A DNA stretch of 64,000 bases from Actibacterium sp. 188UL27-1 (GCF_016901225.1 NZ_JAFEUL010000016.1:42559-106558); one strand, 5' to 3'; positions 9,403-18,904 are shown, numbered from the stretch's first letter. The notes: generated by a model not told the origin, from the sequence alone. Translations and numbers: made by a program.

Positions 9403-10646
9403 GGCAGATGCGGCAGGGCGAGGCGGGCAGCCCCCTCGCTCGCTTGGGTCGACAGGGAGTGTTTCACGGTGGCGCCGGTCAACCTTGCCCGCATCCGGGT
9501 CCAGACCGCGTTTTTGGCACCCCCGCCAACGGTGTAAAGCCCGGTCATTGCAGGAGCCCCAAGCTCCCTAAGCCGCTGATATCCCAAGGTTTCGATCCGC
9601 GCGACCCCATCAAGTAGGCCATGAAGGAACGCGACCCGGTCCGTGGGGCGCGGGTCCAGCCGCGGGGCCAGATCGGGGTCGTTGATCGGGAAACGCTCCC
9701 CGGCTTTGGGCAGCGGATAGTAGTCAAGACCACTGTCCCGATCCGGGTCGATCTGGGCGGAAAGGGTCGTGATCTGGTCCGGCGTGAAATGTTGGAGGAG
9801 GACCGCACCGCCACTGTTCGAGGCTCCACCGGCCAACCACATATCGCCGATCCGGTGGCTGTAGATGCCATATGTGGGGGCAACGATCGGCGCCTCGCTC
9901 AATACCTTGATCGTCAGCGTCGTACCCAACGCCGTCACCCCATGGCCCGGCGCATCCGCCCCCGTCGCCAGAAAAGACGCGCAGCCATCGGTCAGCCCAG
10001 CAACGAGCGGCACGCCCTGGGGCAGACCCAATGCGCCCGATGTCTGGCCAAAGACTGTCCCCGCGGGGACAACCTCTGGCAGCAGGGCTCGTCGCATGCC
10101 AGTCGTCCCGATCCAATCGGGCCAGCACCGGGCCACGGGGTCATACCCGGTTTTCAGGGCGTTGCTTTCATCGGATGGCAAGACCCCATCGGTCAGCAAA
10201 CTAGCGACCCAGTCGGCCTGGTGAAGGATACGGGCCACTCCGCTGCGCCCTTGCAGCTGCAAGGCCCGCGCCAGGGCCGACGAAGCGCTGCGGGCGGCAC
10301 TCTGCTGGGGCGCGTGGGCCATGATGGCCGTGACGATTTCGAGATCGTCCACCGTGTCGTTATACATCAGCGCCCTGCCAACGGGATCGCCCGCAGCATC
10401 CAGGCCAAGCACCGTCCCCGATGTTCCGTCAACGCAAACCGCTCCGATCCGGGACAGCGGCATCCGATCAGCCAGCCGGTTGAGCGACAATCGCAACGCC
10501 GCGGCCCAAGTCGCGGGGTTGCAGGGGTCTGTCCCGGCCTCTGCCATCGTGGCCTGCCCAGCGGCGACAAGCCCACCATCGGGGTCAAGGGCTGCGGCGC
10601 GGATGCCGCTGGTCCCAACGTCGATGCCAAGGGCAACCGGTGTCAT
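9399..10646 (-). CDS. FGGY-family carbohydrate kinase
   Basis: This 415-residue member of the FGGY/actin-ATPase fold is rather short for the family (450-520). The start at 10646 gives MTPVALGIDVGTSGIRAAALD, with the phosphate-binding DVGTS near residue 9, and overlaps the aldolase stop as ATGA. The second-domain ATP motif is YTVGGGAKNAVW. The substrate is unknown. Next to a class II aldolase it recalls the rhamnulokinase/fuculokinase-aldolase pairs, so a ketose 1-phosphate made here and split by the aldolase is one reading. It ends with ATGA coupling to the HAD gene. Confidence 0.85.
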   Translation of the reverse strand: MTPVALGIDVGTSGIRAAALDPDGGLVAAGQATMAEAGTDPCNPATWAAALRLSLNRLADRMPLSRIGAVCVDGTSGTVLGLDAAGDPVGRALMYNDTVDDLEIVTAIMAHAPQQSAARSASSALARALQLQGRSGVARILHQADWVASLLTDGVLPSDESNALKTGYDPVARCWPDWIGTTGMRRALLPEVVPAGTVFGQTSGALGLPQGVPLVAGLTDGCASFLATGADAPGHGVTALGTTLTIKVLSEAPIVAPTYGIYSHRIGDMWLAGGASNSGGAVLLQHFTPDQITTLSAQIDPDRDSGLDYYPLPKAGERFPINDPDLAPRLDPRPTDRVAFLHGLLDGVARIETLGYQRLRELGAPAMTGLYTVGGGAKNAVWTRMRARLTGATVKHSLSTQASEGAARLALPHLP

Positions 10647-11689
10647 TCCCGGGCCGCCAGACTTTTGCGGTAGGCTTCGGCATCCCAATCCAGCAACGCG
10701 GCTTCGTCCGCAGCAGTCAACCGGTTCAACTTTGTCCCCGCGGGGACACGTAGCAAAACATCGCCCAAGCACCGCGCCATGGCCTGAACGGCGGGAGACG
10801 ACCCCCCGGGGATCGCAACGCCCATACCCGGAAAAACAACGAAACGGCGCGGAGGATCCAGGTGTTCGATCCTTTCCAGGCTGTCGCTGAGATCAGTTGT
10901 GAAGGGATCACCAAGGGCAATGCCTGGACCCAGGAAGACAAGATGATCTGGGTAAAGTGTTTCTCCGTTTGCCAACCCCAGTATATTGTCAGTTAACCCA
11001 ACATGCTGAGATTGGGGAGGTCCAGGCACCCAACCTGTGCCTCCCAAGCTCTCCGCCAAATCATCGAAGGTCGGAATAGCAGACAGGAGGCCACGAGGCT
11101 CCAATGCGGCACTGACCCGGCGCAAAAGGTCTTCGGCGGAGGCGGGGGTGCAACCGCAGCAGATCAGGCCGTGATTGCCCAGAACGATCACGCGGGTCTT
11201 GGGCGTGGTGGCGGCCAGGATCGCCCGGGTCAGGTCACGCCCGGGTTTGACATAGGGCACGAACGCCGCGTCGAACTCTGCCAGCTTATCCGCCACCACC
11301 GCCGCGGCATCGGCGCGGATCGCGGTGGCGAGGGTGGCCACGCAATGGGTGTGCAAGACGACGGGCCAGGGGAGGGCTGCGTGAAACGATGTCTCGATCG
11401 AGGGGCGCAGATCCGTTTGCGCCACATCGGCGGGCACGAAACCGGTATCCGGGATATCCTGATCGAGCGAGGCCAACAGGGCCGCGGCATCCACGGGGAC
11501 CATGATATCCTTGGTCAAGGCATCGGCCAGCCAGGTGCCCGATGCCTTGACCCACATGCACCCCTCGGACTTGATCGAAGTATTGCCGCCGGGGCCCTGA
11601 ACCTGCAGGGGGTTGCTGCCAAGCCGGGCGGAGACGTCCAGCAAGGCGGCGTAGTTGTCAGAGGCGCGCAGGCTGTCCCATCCGGTCAT
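10643..11689 (-). CDS. Class II aldolase/adducin-family protein
   Basis: This 348-residue zinc aldolase-fold protein has a phosphate-binding GPGGNTSIK (32-40), a candidate catalytic Glu99 in SIETSFH, and zinc ligands His113 and His115 in HTHC and His173 in GNHGL. The AraD/FucA family is usually 200-230 residues, so about 130 residues at the C-terminus (from about 215) are extra. They include an IEHLDPPRRFVVFPGMGVAIPG region as in RhaD-like long forms. The start at 11689 overlaps the stop of the upstream oxidase as ATGA. It probably cleaves a ketose phosphate to dihydroxyacetone phosphate plus an aldehyde. The real substrate is not known. Confidence 0.82.
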   Translation of the reverse strand: MTGWDSLRASDNYAALLDVSARLGSNPLQVQGPGGNTSIKSEGCMWVKASGTWLADALTKDIMVPVDAAALLASLDQDIPDTGFVPADVAQTDLRPSIETSFHAALPWPVVLHTHCVATLATAIRADAAAVVADKLAEFDAAFVPYVKPGRDLTRAILAATTPKTRVIVLGNHGLICCGCTPASAEDLLRRVSAALEPRGLLSAIPTFDDLAESLGGTGWVPGPPQSQHVGLTDNILGLANGETLYPDHLVFLGPGIALGDPFTTDLSDSLERIEHLDPPRRFVVFPGMGVAIPGGSSPAVQAMARCLGDVLLRVPAGTKLNRLTAADEAALLDWDAEAYRKSLAARE

Positions 11690-13206
11690 GCGGCTGCGGC
11701 CTGTTGCAGCCATTGGTCAAAGGCCGCGATCTGCGCCTTGGTCAGGAAGATGCCATGCTTGGTGCGCCGGGTGAGAATGTCATCGGCGGTTTCGGCCCAT
11801 TCGTTTTGGATGAGCCAGTCGGCCTCGACCTCATAAAAAAGCGCGCCGAAATGTTGGCCGAGGTCCGGCAGGGCCTTGGCGCCCGCCAGGAGTTTGGGGG
11901 CATCCGTACCGTAACAGCGGGCATAGTGGCGGGCCAGCGGATCGGGCAGCCAGGGATGATCGGCGGCGAAACCTTTGAACCAGCTGTCGAAATCGGCGCC
12001 GGGCACATCGCCACCGGGCAGCGGCGCGGTGGCGGTCCAATCCTTGGCCATGGCCGGGAAGAACGGCACCAGTTTCTGCAATGCATGTTCCGACAGTTTG
12101 CGATAGGTCGTCAGCTTACCACCGAAAGCAGACAGGATGGGCGCGCGATCCCCGCCGCCATCCAGTTCAAACGTATAATCGCGGGTGACGGCGGAGGCCC
12201 CTTTGCTTTCGTCGTCATCAAAGAGCGGGCGGACCCCGGAATAGCTGTGGAGCACGTCATCGGGCGTCAGTTGCGTGGTGAAATAGCGGTTGAGGATGGT
12301 CAGGAGGTAATCGGTTTCTTCGGGCGCGATCTGCACATCCTCGGGCCGGTCAGAGAACGGGATATCGGTGGTGCCGATCAGGGCCAGATCATCGAAATAC
12401 GGATTGACGAAGATCAGTCGTTTGTCGGGCGCCTGGAGCACATAGCCATGGTCGCCCTGCCACCAGCGTTTGGTGATGATATGGCTGCCCTTGACCAGCC
12501 GCACCCGGCGCTGGGAATTGACGCCAGCCACGTTGCCCAGCACCTGTTCGACCCACGGACCGGCGGTGTTGACGATGGCGCGGGCGGTGATGTTGCGGGT
12601 CGCCCCGGTGCGGCTGTCGCGCAGGGTGGCGTGCCACAGCCCGCCGTCGCGTCGGGCGGAGGTGCAGGTGGTGCGGGTCAGCACCTCTGCCCCGCGGCGG
12701 GCGGCATCGACGGCGTTCAGCACGACGAGGCGGGCATCGTCGATCCAGACATCCCAATAGGCGAAGGCGTTTTTGAACTGGGCGTTGACGATCTGCCCTT
12801 CGGGCGCGCGGGTCAGATTGACGGCGCGCGTGCCGGGCACGCGTTTGCGGCCCCCCAGATTGTCATAGAGGAACAGGCCCAGCCGGATCAGCCAGCGCGG
12901 GCGCTGTTCGGGGCTGTGGGGCAGGATCAGGCGAAGGGGCCAGCCAAGATGCGGGGCGACCTGGAGGACGACTTCCCGTTCGATCAGCGCTTCGCGGACC
13001 AGGCGGAATTCGTAATATTCCAGGTAGCGCAGGCCGCCATGGATGTATTTGCCGGAGCGGGAGGACGTGCCTTGGGCGAGGTCGTCTTTCTCGCACAGGA
13101 TCACGTTTAGGCCGCGCCCGGCCGCGTCGCGGGCGACACCTGCGCCGTTGATGCCACCGCCTATCACCAGCAGGTCGATTGGATTGGCCGTGTCAGTTGG
13201 GGTCAT
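11686..13206 (-). CDS. GlpD/EryB-like FAD-dependent polyol-phosphate dehydrogenase
   Basis: This 506-residue flavoprotein of the glycerol-3-phosphate dehydrogenase family has the FAD Rossmann motif GGGINGAG at 16-23, the family signature SGKYIHGGLRYLEYYEF at about 51-67, and a C-terminal helical domain. It passes electrons to quinone at the inner membrane. Beside an EryA-like kinase and a SorC regulator, it may be the counterpart of EryB, the erythritol-4-phosphate dehydrogenase, which is a GlpD relative. Plain glycerol-3-phosphate oxidation is the main alternative. The aldolase gene starts inside its stop codon, and the dehydrogenase at 13216 lies just upstream. Confidence 0.85.
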   Translation of the reverse strand: MTPTDTANPIDLLVIGGGINGAGVARDAAGRGLNVILCEKDDLAQGTSSRSGKYIHGGLRYLEYYEFRLVREALIEREVVLQVAPHLGWPLRLILPHSPEQRPRWLIRLGLFLYDNLGGRKRVPGTRAVNLTRAPEGQIVNAQFKNAFAYWDVWIDDARLVVLNAVDAARRGAEVLTRTTCTSARRDGGLWHATLRDSRTGATRNITARAIVNTAGPWVEQVLGNVAGVNSQRRVRLVKGSHIITKRWWQGDHGYVLQAPDKRLIFVNPYFDDLALIGTTDIPFSDRPEDVQIAPEETDYLLTILNRYFTTQLTPDDVLHSYSGVRPLFDDDESKGASAVTRDYTFELDGGGDRAPILSAFGGKLTTYRKLSEHALQKLVPFFPAMAKDWTATAPLPGGDVPGADFDSWFKGFAADHPWLPDPLARHYARCYGTDAPKLLAGAKALPDLGQHFGALFYEVEADWLIQNEWAETADDILTRRTKHGIFLTKAQIAAFDQWLQQAAAA

Positions 13207-13215
13207 GGGCAGTCC

Positions 13216-14256
13216 TCAGCACGGGTTGAGGGGCGGTTCATTGTCGAGCCAGCGGCGGATTTCTTCGGCGGCCTTGGCGGCGGCGACGCGGACTGTGCGC
13301 AGGGAGGCGCCCGCGATATGCGGTGTCAGCGTGACATTGGGCAATTGCAGGAGCGGGCTGTCCGCCGGGACGGGTTCCAGCGCAAAGGTTTCGAGCATGG
13401 CGCCGCGCAGGTGGCCTGAGCGCAGGGCATCTAGCAGGTCATCATAGTTCATCAGCGGGCCACGGGCGGTGTTGACGATGATCGCCCCCGGTTTCATCTG
13501 GGCGAAGGTTTTGGCATTCATCAGGCCTGTGGTTTCCTTGGTCACGCGGGGGTGGAGCGTGACGAGGTCGGCCTGGGCCAGGAGCGTTTCCTGGGAGACC
13601 AGTTCGACCCCGGCGGCGCGATCCTCGGGCGTGAGTTGGACGTAAGGGTCGCTGACCAGGATCCGGCAGCCAAAGGCGCGCAACAGGCGCACGACCCGGG
13701 TGCCAATCTGGCCATAGCCGATGACGCCGATGGTCATATCGCAGATCTCGTCCCCCACGACATCGGCGCGGTAAAGGTCGGTGCGGTAGGTGCCGTTGCG
13801 CATCGCCTCGTGCCCGCGGGCGATATTGCGCAATTCGGCGATCATGGCGCCGATGGTGAATTCAGCCACGGCGGAGGCATTGCGGCCCGGCGCATTGACG
13901 ACGGTGACATTGCGGGATTTTGCGGCCTGGCGGTCAATGTTGACCGGGCCGCCGCGGGAGACGGCGATCAGGCGCAGATCGGGCAGTTGGTCCAACATGT
14001 CGGCGGTGACAGGCGCGTTATGGGTCACGAGGACAGGCGCGGTGCCGATATGGGCCAGCATCTGGTCGGGATCGCCCTGGTATTCGTAGATGCCCGGCAG
14101 GCCGGTCCCGTCAAAGCCCTGGATGACCGGTTCATCAGGCCAACCGAGGTCAAGGGGGCGGCAGGTCGTTCGGTCGCCGCAGGCCTGGGCGATGGCCTGT
14201 TCGAAGAAATCCGAGCGCATGAAATTGTCGCCGATGATCGCGATATCGGTGGTCAT
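13216..14256 (-). CDS. D-isomer-specific 2-hydroxyacid dehydrogenase family protein
   Basis: This 346-residue NAD-dependent dehydrogenase has the nucleotide-binding GYGQIG at 180-185 with Asp203 after strand 2. Catalytic Arg265 (NTARGP), Glu294 (ALEP) and His313 (TPHIAG) are all present. The usual GAALDVF is GAMLETF here. It is like phosphoglycerate or glyoxylate/hydroxypyruvate reductases. It overlaps the EryA-like kinase by four bases (ATGA at 14256-14253). An acid intermediate is not part of the classical erythritol route, so the gene suggests a side branch or a substrate such as a tetronate or a glycolate-type product. Confidence 0.88.
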   Translation of the reverse strand: MTTDIAIIGDNFMRSDFFEQAIAQACGDRTTCRPLDLGWPDEPVIQGFDGTGLPGIYEYQGDPDQMLAHIGTAPVLVTHNAPVTADMLDQLPDLRLIAVSRGGPVNIDRQAAKSRNVTVVNAPGRNASAVAEFTIGAMIAELRNIARGHEAMRNGTYRTDLYRADVVGDEICDMTIGVIGYGQIGTRVVRLLRAFGCRILVSDPYVQLTPEDRAAGVELVSQETLLAQADLVTLHPRVTKETTGLMNAKTFAQMKPGAIIVNTARGPLMNYDDLLDALRSGHLRGAMLETFALEPVPADSPLLQLPNVTLTPHIAGASLRTVRVAAAKAAEEIRRWLDNEPPLNPC

Positions 14257-15812
14257 TGCAGGGCCTTGCGCGTGTCGGCCTGGGCCTGCCAGACGGGCGG
14301 CAGGGCGTGGCGGGTTGTGAGATAGGCGTCAAAGAGGCGGTCGTAGGTTTGGGTGAGGCCGGGGTCGGGCGGGGTGGGATCTTGCAGGAGCGGCGCGACC
14401 CAGGCCTGGGCGGCGGCGTCGATATCCGGGAAGATCCCTTGGGCCGTCGCGGCGATCATGGCGGCCCCGGCGGCCCCGGCCTCGTCCTGCGCGACGGTCC
14501 GGACGGGCCGGTCGAGGGCGGAGGCGAGGATCGTGCGGAGGGCGGTGGAGCGGGCGGCACCGCCGGTGATGCGGATCTCTGCCGGGATCGGGCCCATGGC
14601 GGTGTAGCAATCGCGGGCGGCCAGGGCGAGGCCATCGTAAACCGCGCGCATCAGGTCGAACCAGCCGGTGGTTTGGTCCAGGCCGGTGAGGCTGGCGCGG
14701 GCCTGGGCATTGACGAAGGGGCCGCGTTCGCCCGCCTGCTGGATGTACGGGTGGTAGATCGCGGCACCGGGGCGGGCCGCCATGACGTGGTCATCGAGTC
14801 CCTGGAGCAGGTCGGCGGGGCTGCGGTCGGTGCCCTGGCTGGCGAGGATCTGGGTGGCGAGGCCCAGCATCCAGTCGATGTTGAGCGTCGCGGCCATGTT
14901 GGTTTGTAGTTGTGCAAAGGCCGCCCCCGGAAAGGGCATGGTGTAGCCCGAGCGATCTGCGTTGAGGCGCACGGCGGCGGCATCCTTGGCAAAGCGGGCA
15001 TGGACGCCTGTGGAGCCCAGAATGGTAAGGCCGGGCTCGACAGCGGGGTCATAGAGGCCAGCGGCCAGGGCAGCGCACATCAGATCGACGGAGCCGAGGC
15101 TGACGGGGAGGCCCACAGGCAGGCCGGTTTGCTGCGCGGCCCGCGCCGTGAGGGCGTGGGATGTGGTGGCGCCATCGATAATGGGCGGTAGGATATGGCG
15201 GTGATCGGTGAGGCCGAGGGCATTGATCACAGTATCGGAATAGGTGCGCGTCCGGTAGTCGCCGAAGGTAAAGAGCGCCTCGCTCAGGTCGGCGACGGTT
15301 TCGCCGGTGAGTTGCAGGTACAGCCAATCCTTGCAATGGAGCGCGGCGGCGGTTTGGGCCAGCAGATCGGGCGCATGCGCCTTGATCCATTGAAGCTGGC
15401 TGCGCATCTGGCAGACATTGATGCTGGTGGCGGTGCCGTCATAGATGGCGGCGTGACCTGGCCCGTCGATCAGGGCCTGGGCGTGATCCGCCGCGCGGGC
15501 ATCGAGCCAGAGCCACCCTTTGTGGAGCGGTTTATGATCGCCGTCGATCAGCCAGGTCCCGTCCCCCTGCCCGGTCACGCCCAGCGCCACGGCGCGGGTG
15601 GCGAGGTCTGGCACTGTTTGGGCGAGTTCCGAGAGGACAGCGGCGGCATCGGCCCAGGTGCGCGCCATATCCTGTTCGGCCCCGCCATTTGGCAACGTAT
15701 CATAGATGTTGCGGCGGCTTGCGATGCCGATCTGGGTGCCGGAAAGGTCGAACGCCACGGCCTTGATCACCGAAGTGCCCGCATCCAGACCGATCAGCAC
15801 CAGGTCGCTCAT
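14253..15812 (-). CDS. eryA: FGGY-family kinase, erythritol-kinase (EryA) type
   Basis: This 519-residue kinase has an N-terminal phosphate motif DAGTSVIKAVAFD, an internal TGQGDGTWLID and an ATP motif ITGGAARSTALR. Segments such as LNVCQMRSQLQW, HCKDWLYLQLTGE and YHPYIQQAGERGPF fit the erythritol-kinase branch of the FGGY family as I know it, rather than xylulo- or glycerol kinases. It would phosphorylate a tetritol or pentitol taken up by the ABC system coded upstream. It is coupled by ATGA overlaps to the ATPase gene before it and the dehydrogenase after it. Family is sure. The exact substrate is an inference from resemblance and context. Confidence 0.75.
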   Translation of the reverse strand: MSDLVLIGLDAGTSVIKAVAFDLSGTQIGIASRRNIYDTLPNGGAEQDMARTWADAAAVLSELAQTVPDLATRAVALGVTGQGDGTWLIDGDHKPLHKGWLWLDARAADHAQALIDGPGHAAIYDGTATSINVCQMRSQLQWIKAHAPDLLAQTAAALHCKDWLYLQLTGETVADLSEALFTFGDYRTRTYSDTVINALGLTDHRHILPPIIDGATTSHALTARAAQQTGLPVGLPVSLGSVDLMCAALAAGLYDPAVEPGLTILGSTGVHARFAKDAAAVRLNADRSGYTMPFPGAAFAQLQTNMAATLNIDWMLGLATQILASQGTDRSPADLLQGLDDHVMAARPGAAIYHPYIQQAGERGPFVNAQARASLTGLDQTTGWFDLMRAVYDGLALAARDCYTAMGPIPAEIRITGGAARSTALRTILASALDRPVRTVAQDEAGAAGAAMIAATAQGIFPDIDAAAQAWVAPLLQDPTPPDPGLTQTYDRLFDAYLTTRHALPPVWQAQADTRKALQ

Positions 15813-16933
15813 GCCAGCGTGCCTCCGTGGCTGACAGCATTGCCGCTGGCCGTGTCAAAGACATGAAGATCTTGGGGGGCGATGACGATCCCGATCTCTT
15901 CGCCCTTGGCACGGCTCACGCGGTCATGGTGGACCGAGACGACCGAGCCACCGGCGAAATGGGCCGCGATATGGGTCTGGTCGCCGAGCCATTGGGCGGC
16001 ATAGACCTGCGCTTTGGCCCCGTGGTCGCGGACCTGCACCGCATGGGGGCGCACCCCGAGGGTCACGGTGCCCAGGCCCAGGATCGCCTGCTGCAGAGCA
16101 TCGGGGAAAGCGGTGGGGTCGTAGCTAAGGTCCACCCCCTGATCCAAGGCAAAGACCAGTTGGCCGTTTTCTGATTTTGCCTGGGCGGCGAAGATGTTCA
16201 TCGGGGGCTCCCCGATAAACGTGCCGGTGAAGAGATTGGCGGGGGCGTCTTTGAGTTGCGCGGGCGTGTCGAATTGCTGCAGAACGCCGCCTTCCATGAC
16301 GGCGATGCGGTCAGCCAGGGCGTTGGCCTCTGTCTGGTCATGGGTCACGAGGATGGCCGTCAATCCGCGCTCTTTGATGAAGTGTTTGATCCGGCCTCGA
16401 AGATGCGCACGAAGCTGGGGTTCCAACTGACCCATGGGTTCGTCCAGCAGATAAAGGTCAGCCTTGCGGACCAGCGCGCGGCCCAGCCCGGCCCGTTGCG
16501 CCTGACCACCCGAAAGCGAGGTCGGGTAGCGATCCAGGATGTCTTCGATATCCAGCAGTTGGGCGATTTCATCGACGCGGGCGGTGACATCGGCGGTGGC
16601 CATCTTTTCGGATTTCATGGCAAAGGCGATGTTTTCGCGCACGGTGAGCGGCGGATAAAGCGAATACCCTTCGAACGCCATGGCCACGTTGCGCCGGGCC
16701 GGGGCGAAGGTGTGAATGTCTCGTCCGGCAAGGGAGATACTGCCGGACGAGACCTGCTCAAAACCCGCGACCATGCGAAGGGTCGAGGTTTTCCCGCAGC
16801 CCGAAGAGCCCAAAAGCGCCACGATTTCCCCCGGTTGGACGGCCAGATCAAGGTCGATCACCGCATGGACGGGGTGGCGGCTGTTGGGGTTGTAAATCTT
16901 GTTGACCCCTTGGAGATTGAGCATCGCTGTCAT
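15809..16933 (-). CDS. Sugar ABC transporter ATPase with altered Q-loop (partner A)
   Basis: This 374-residue MalK/UgpC-type ATPase has Walker A GSSGCGKTS at 42-50, signature LSGGQ at 140-144, Walker B LYLLDEP at 160-166 with catalytic Glu165, and switch His198, all normal. Two positions are odd. The Q-loop Gln is Glu88 (MAFEGYSLYPP), and the D-loop SNLD is GQLE at 168-171. It overlaps the second ATPase gene by four bases. Two unlike ATPases with one CUT1 permease pair are known from the GlpST(PQV) glycerol importer of rhizobia, so a heterodimer is expected. This subunit keeps the catalytic Glu and His. Confidence 0.88.
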   Translation of the reverse strand: MTAMLNLQGVNKIYNPNSRHPVHAVIDLDLAVQPGEIVALLGSSGCGKTSTLRMVAGFEQVSSGSISLAGRDIHTFAPARRNVAMAFEGYSLYPPLTVRENIAFAMKSEKMATADVTARVDEIAQLLDIEDILDRYPTSLSGGQAQRAGLGRALVRKADLYLLDEPMGQLEPQLRAHLRGRIKHFIKERGLTAILVTHDQTEANALADRIAVMEGGVLQQFDTPAQLKDAPANLFTGTFIGEPPMNIFAAQAKSENGQLVFALDQGVDLSYDPTAFPDALQQAILGLGTVTLGVRPHAVQVRDHGAKAQVYAAQWLGDQTHIAAHFAGGSVVSVHHDRVSRAKGEEIGIVIAPQDLHVFDTASGNAVSHGGTLA

Positions 16934-18039
16934 GCGGCGGCACTCCGGCTGGTGGCCGTATCCTGGGGCGCGATGCGCAGGCCGGTGGACCGGTCAAAGA
17001 GGACGGCATTTGTAGCGTCGATATCGATACGCGCCTTGCCCTCATCGGGTGCATCGGTCCCGGCAGGGCGGGAGATCAGGATCTCGCGCCCATTGAAGGT
17101 GGTGCAGAGCGTGATGGTCTTTTCGTTGAAGGGGGTTTCGGCCTCGATCGTGACTTCGATACTGTTGGGACCTTCGGTAAAGCGGATCGCCTCGGGCCGG
17201 ATGCCGATCACGCAGGACTGGCCCTGGGTGCCGTCATAGCCCGGAGGCAGGGGCACGCGTTTTTCCGACAAGCGGATATGCATGCCCAGATCGTCCTGTT
17301 CGGGTGTGACATCCAGCAGGTTGATCGTGGGGTCGCCGAACTGTTCGGCGATGCGCAGATCGGCGGGGCGGAGATAGACCTGTTCGGGCGTGCCGACCTG
17401 GGTGATCTTGCCATCGACGAGGACGGCGATCTTGTCCCCCAGGGCCATGGCCTCCTTATAATCCTGGGTGACGTAAACCACCGTTGCGCCCTGTTCTGCC
17501 AGGAGGCGGGGAAGTTCCAGCCGCATCTCGAACCGCAGCTTGGCATCAACATTGCGGAGCGGGTCGTCGAGCAGCAGGAGCTTGGGTTGCGCGGCGAGCG
17601 CACGGGCTAGGGCAGTGCGCTGTTTCTGACCGTTCGACAGCTCCTTGGGCGCGTGGCCCAGGACGTGGTCAATTTTCAGGAGGCGGGCGACGGCCTGCAC
17701 CCCATCGTTGATCGTATCCCGGGTGGCGCGTTTTGCGGTCAGGGGGCTGGCGATGTTGTCGAAGGCCGACATGTGGGGGAAGAGCGCGAAGTTCTGAAAC
17801 GCCATGCCGACGCCGCGCTGTTCGGGGGGCACATCCGTCATGTCGGTGCCACCGATCTGGATGGTACCCACCTCCGGCTCCACGGCACCGGCGATGCAGC
17901 GTAGGAGCACCGTCTTGCCCGCGCCCGAGGGGCCGAAGAGGACGAGGGTCTGGCCTTCCTCGATCTCCAGCGACAGGTCATCAAGGACGACCGTATCCTT
18001 GAAGCGTTTGGTGAGGTTGGTGATCGTGAGGCCACCCAT
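16930..18039 (-). CDS. Sugar ABC transporter ATPase with degenerate catalytic site (partner B)
   Basis: This 369-residue ATPase has a complete Walker A (GPSGAGKT, 36-43) and Q-loop Gln82. Three catalytic landmarks differ from the norm. The signature is LSNGQ (134-138), the Walker B Glu is Asp159 (LLLLDDP), and the switch His is Gln192 (VTQDYKEA). Such changes usually slow ATP hydrolysis in that site. With partner A it should form an asymmetric dimer with one stronger and one weaker site. A TOBE-like C-terminal domain is present. The gene sits 4 bp after the permease gene. Confidence 0.88.
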   Translation of the reverse strand: MGGLTITNLTKRFKDTVVLDDLSLEIEEGQTLVLFGPSGAGKTVLLRCIAGAVEPEVGTIQIGGTDMTDVPPEQRGVGMAFQNFALFPHMSAFDNIASPLTAKRATRDTINDGVQAVARLLKIDHVLGHAPKELSNGQKQRTALARALAAQPKLLLLDDPLRNVDAKLRFEMRLELPRLLAEQGATVVYVTQDYKEAMALGDKIAVLVDGKITQVGTPEQVYLRPADLRIAEQFGDPTINLLDVTPEQDDLGMHIRLSEKRVPLPPGYDGTQGQSCVIGIRPEAIRFTEGPNSIEVTIEAETPFNEKTITLCTTFNGREILISRPAGTDAPDEGKARIDIDATNAVLFDRSTGLRIAPQDTATSRSAAA

Positions 18040-18043
18040 GGTA

Positions 18044-18901
18044 TTATCCTTTCACCGCGCCGAGGGAGAGCCCTTCGACGAGGTACCGTTGGGCGTAGAG
18101 TGCCAGTGCCAGGGTCGGTGCGATCGACAGTACGATGGCAGCCGCGATCTGGCCGTATTGGATGCCCGAGGCGGTGATGAAGGCCAGCGCGCCTACGGTT
18201 ACCGGCTGTTTATCGGCGGAGGCGAGGACAAGCGCGAAGATGAAGTTGTTCCACGCAAAGATGAAAGCCAGAAGGCCCGCCGCCGCGATGCCGGGCCGCG
18301 CAAGCGGCAGCGCGATGTGGCGGAAGGTGGCGAACCAGGAATGGCCCGCGATCCGGTAGGCATGTTCGACGTCTGGGCTGATATCTTCGAAATAGCCGCG
18401 CACGATCCACAGGATCAGGGGCAGGCAGATCAGCTGATAGACCCAGATGAGGCCGATATACGTGTCGGCCAGGCCAATCTGCTGGAAGATGATCGTCAGG
18501 GGCAGCAGCACCAGAAGCGGCGGCGCGAAGCGGAAGGAAAGGAGTGTGAAGGCGATATCCTCGGACCCGCGGAATTTGTGCCGGGCAAAGGCATAGGCGG
18601 CGGGCACCCCCAGCAGCAGGGCCAATGCGACGGAGCCGACGCTGAGGATGATGGAGTTCAGCAGGTTCCCCATGAACTTGATCTCTAGCGTGGCGGTGTT
18701 GCCGGTCAGCTGGCCGGAGATGATGGCCTGGTAGTTCGACAGGGTCGGCTCGAACACCATGGACGGGGGCGAGCGCAGGATGGTCTCGTTGGTCTGCAAG
18801 CTCATCAGCACGATCCAGAGGATCGGGAACATGAAAAAGACGACAACCGCGGTGAGGGCAATGCCGCGCAGGATGCGTTCGAGCGGTGAGGTATGTTCCA
18901 T
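18044..18901 (-). CDS. Sugar/polyol ABC transporter permease (MalG type)
   Basis: This 285-residue inner-membrane protein has an N-terminal membrane helix (about 13-32) and further helices. Its EAA loop is degenerate (PDVEHAYRIAGHSWFATFRHIALP, about 175-198), with the usual EAA-x3-DG pattern weakened to EHA-x3-AG. The end EGLSLGAVKG is typical of CUT1 permeases. It lies 3 bp downstream of the other permease gene. The unusual loop is the contact with the ATPases, and the ATPases here are also unusual. Confidence 0.87.
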   Translation of the reverse strand: MEHTSPLERILRGIALTAVVVFFMFPILWIVLMSLQTNETILRSPPSMVFEPTLSNYQAIISGQLTGNTATLEIKFMGNLLNSIILSVGSVALALLLGVPAAYAFARHKFRGSEDIAFTLLSFRFAPPLLVLLPLTIIFQQIGLADTYIGLIWVYQLICLPLILWIVRGYFEDISPDVEHAYRIAGHSWFATFRHIALPLARPGIAAAGLLAFIFAWNNFIFALVLASADKQPVTVGALAFITASGIQYGQIAAAIVLSIAPTLALALYAQRYLVEGLSLGAVKG

Positions 18902-18904
18902 GGC

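Noticed and set aside
11704..13110. 468-codon plus-strand open frame opposite the GlpD-like gene
   Set aside because: It is the complement frame of a clear FAD-protein gene. It has no family character and owes its length to C-ending codons of the real gene.
9399..15812. Reading the FGGY kinases and SorC regulator as an Lsr-type autoinducer-2 system
   Set aside because: The kinases do not resemble LsrK in the segments I can compare, and no LsrF or LsrG-like gene is present.
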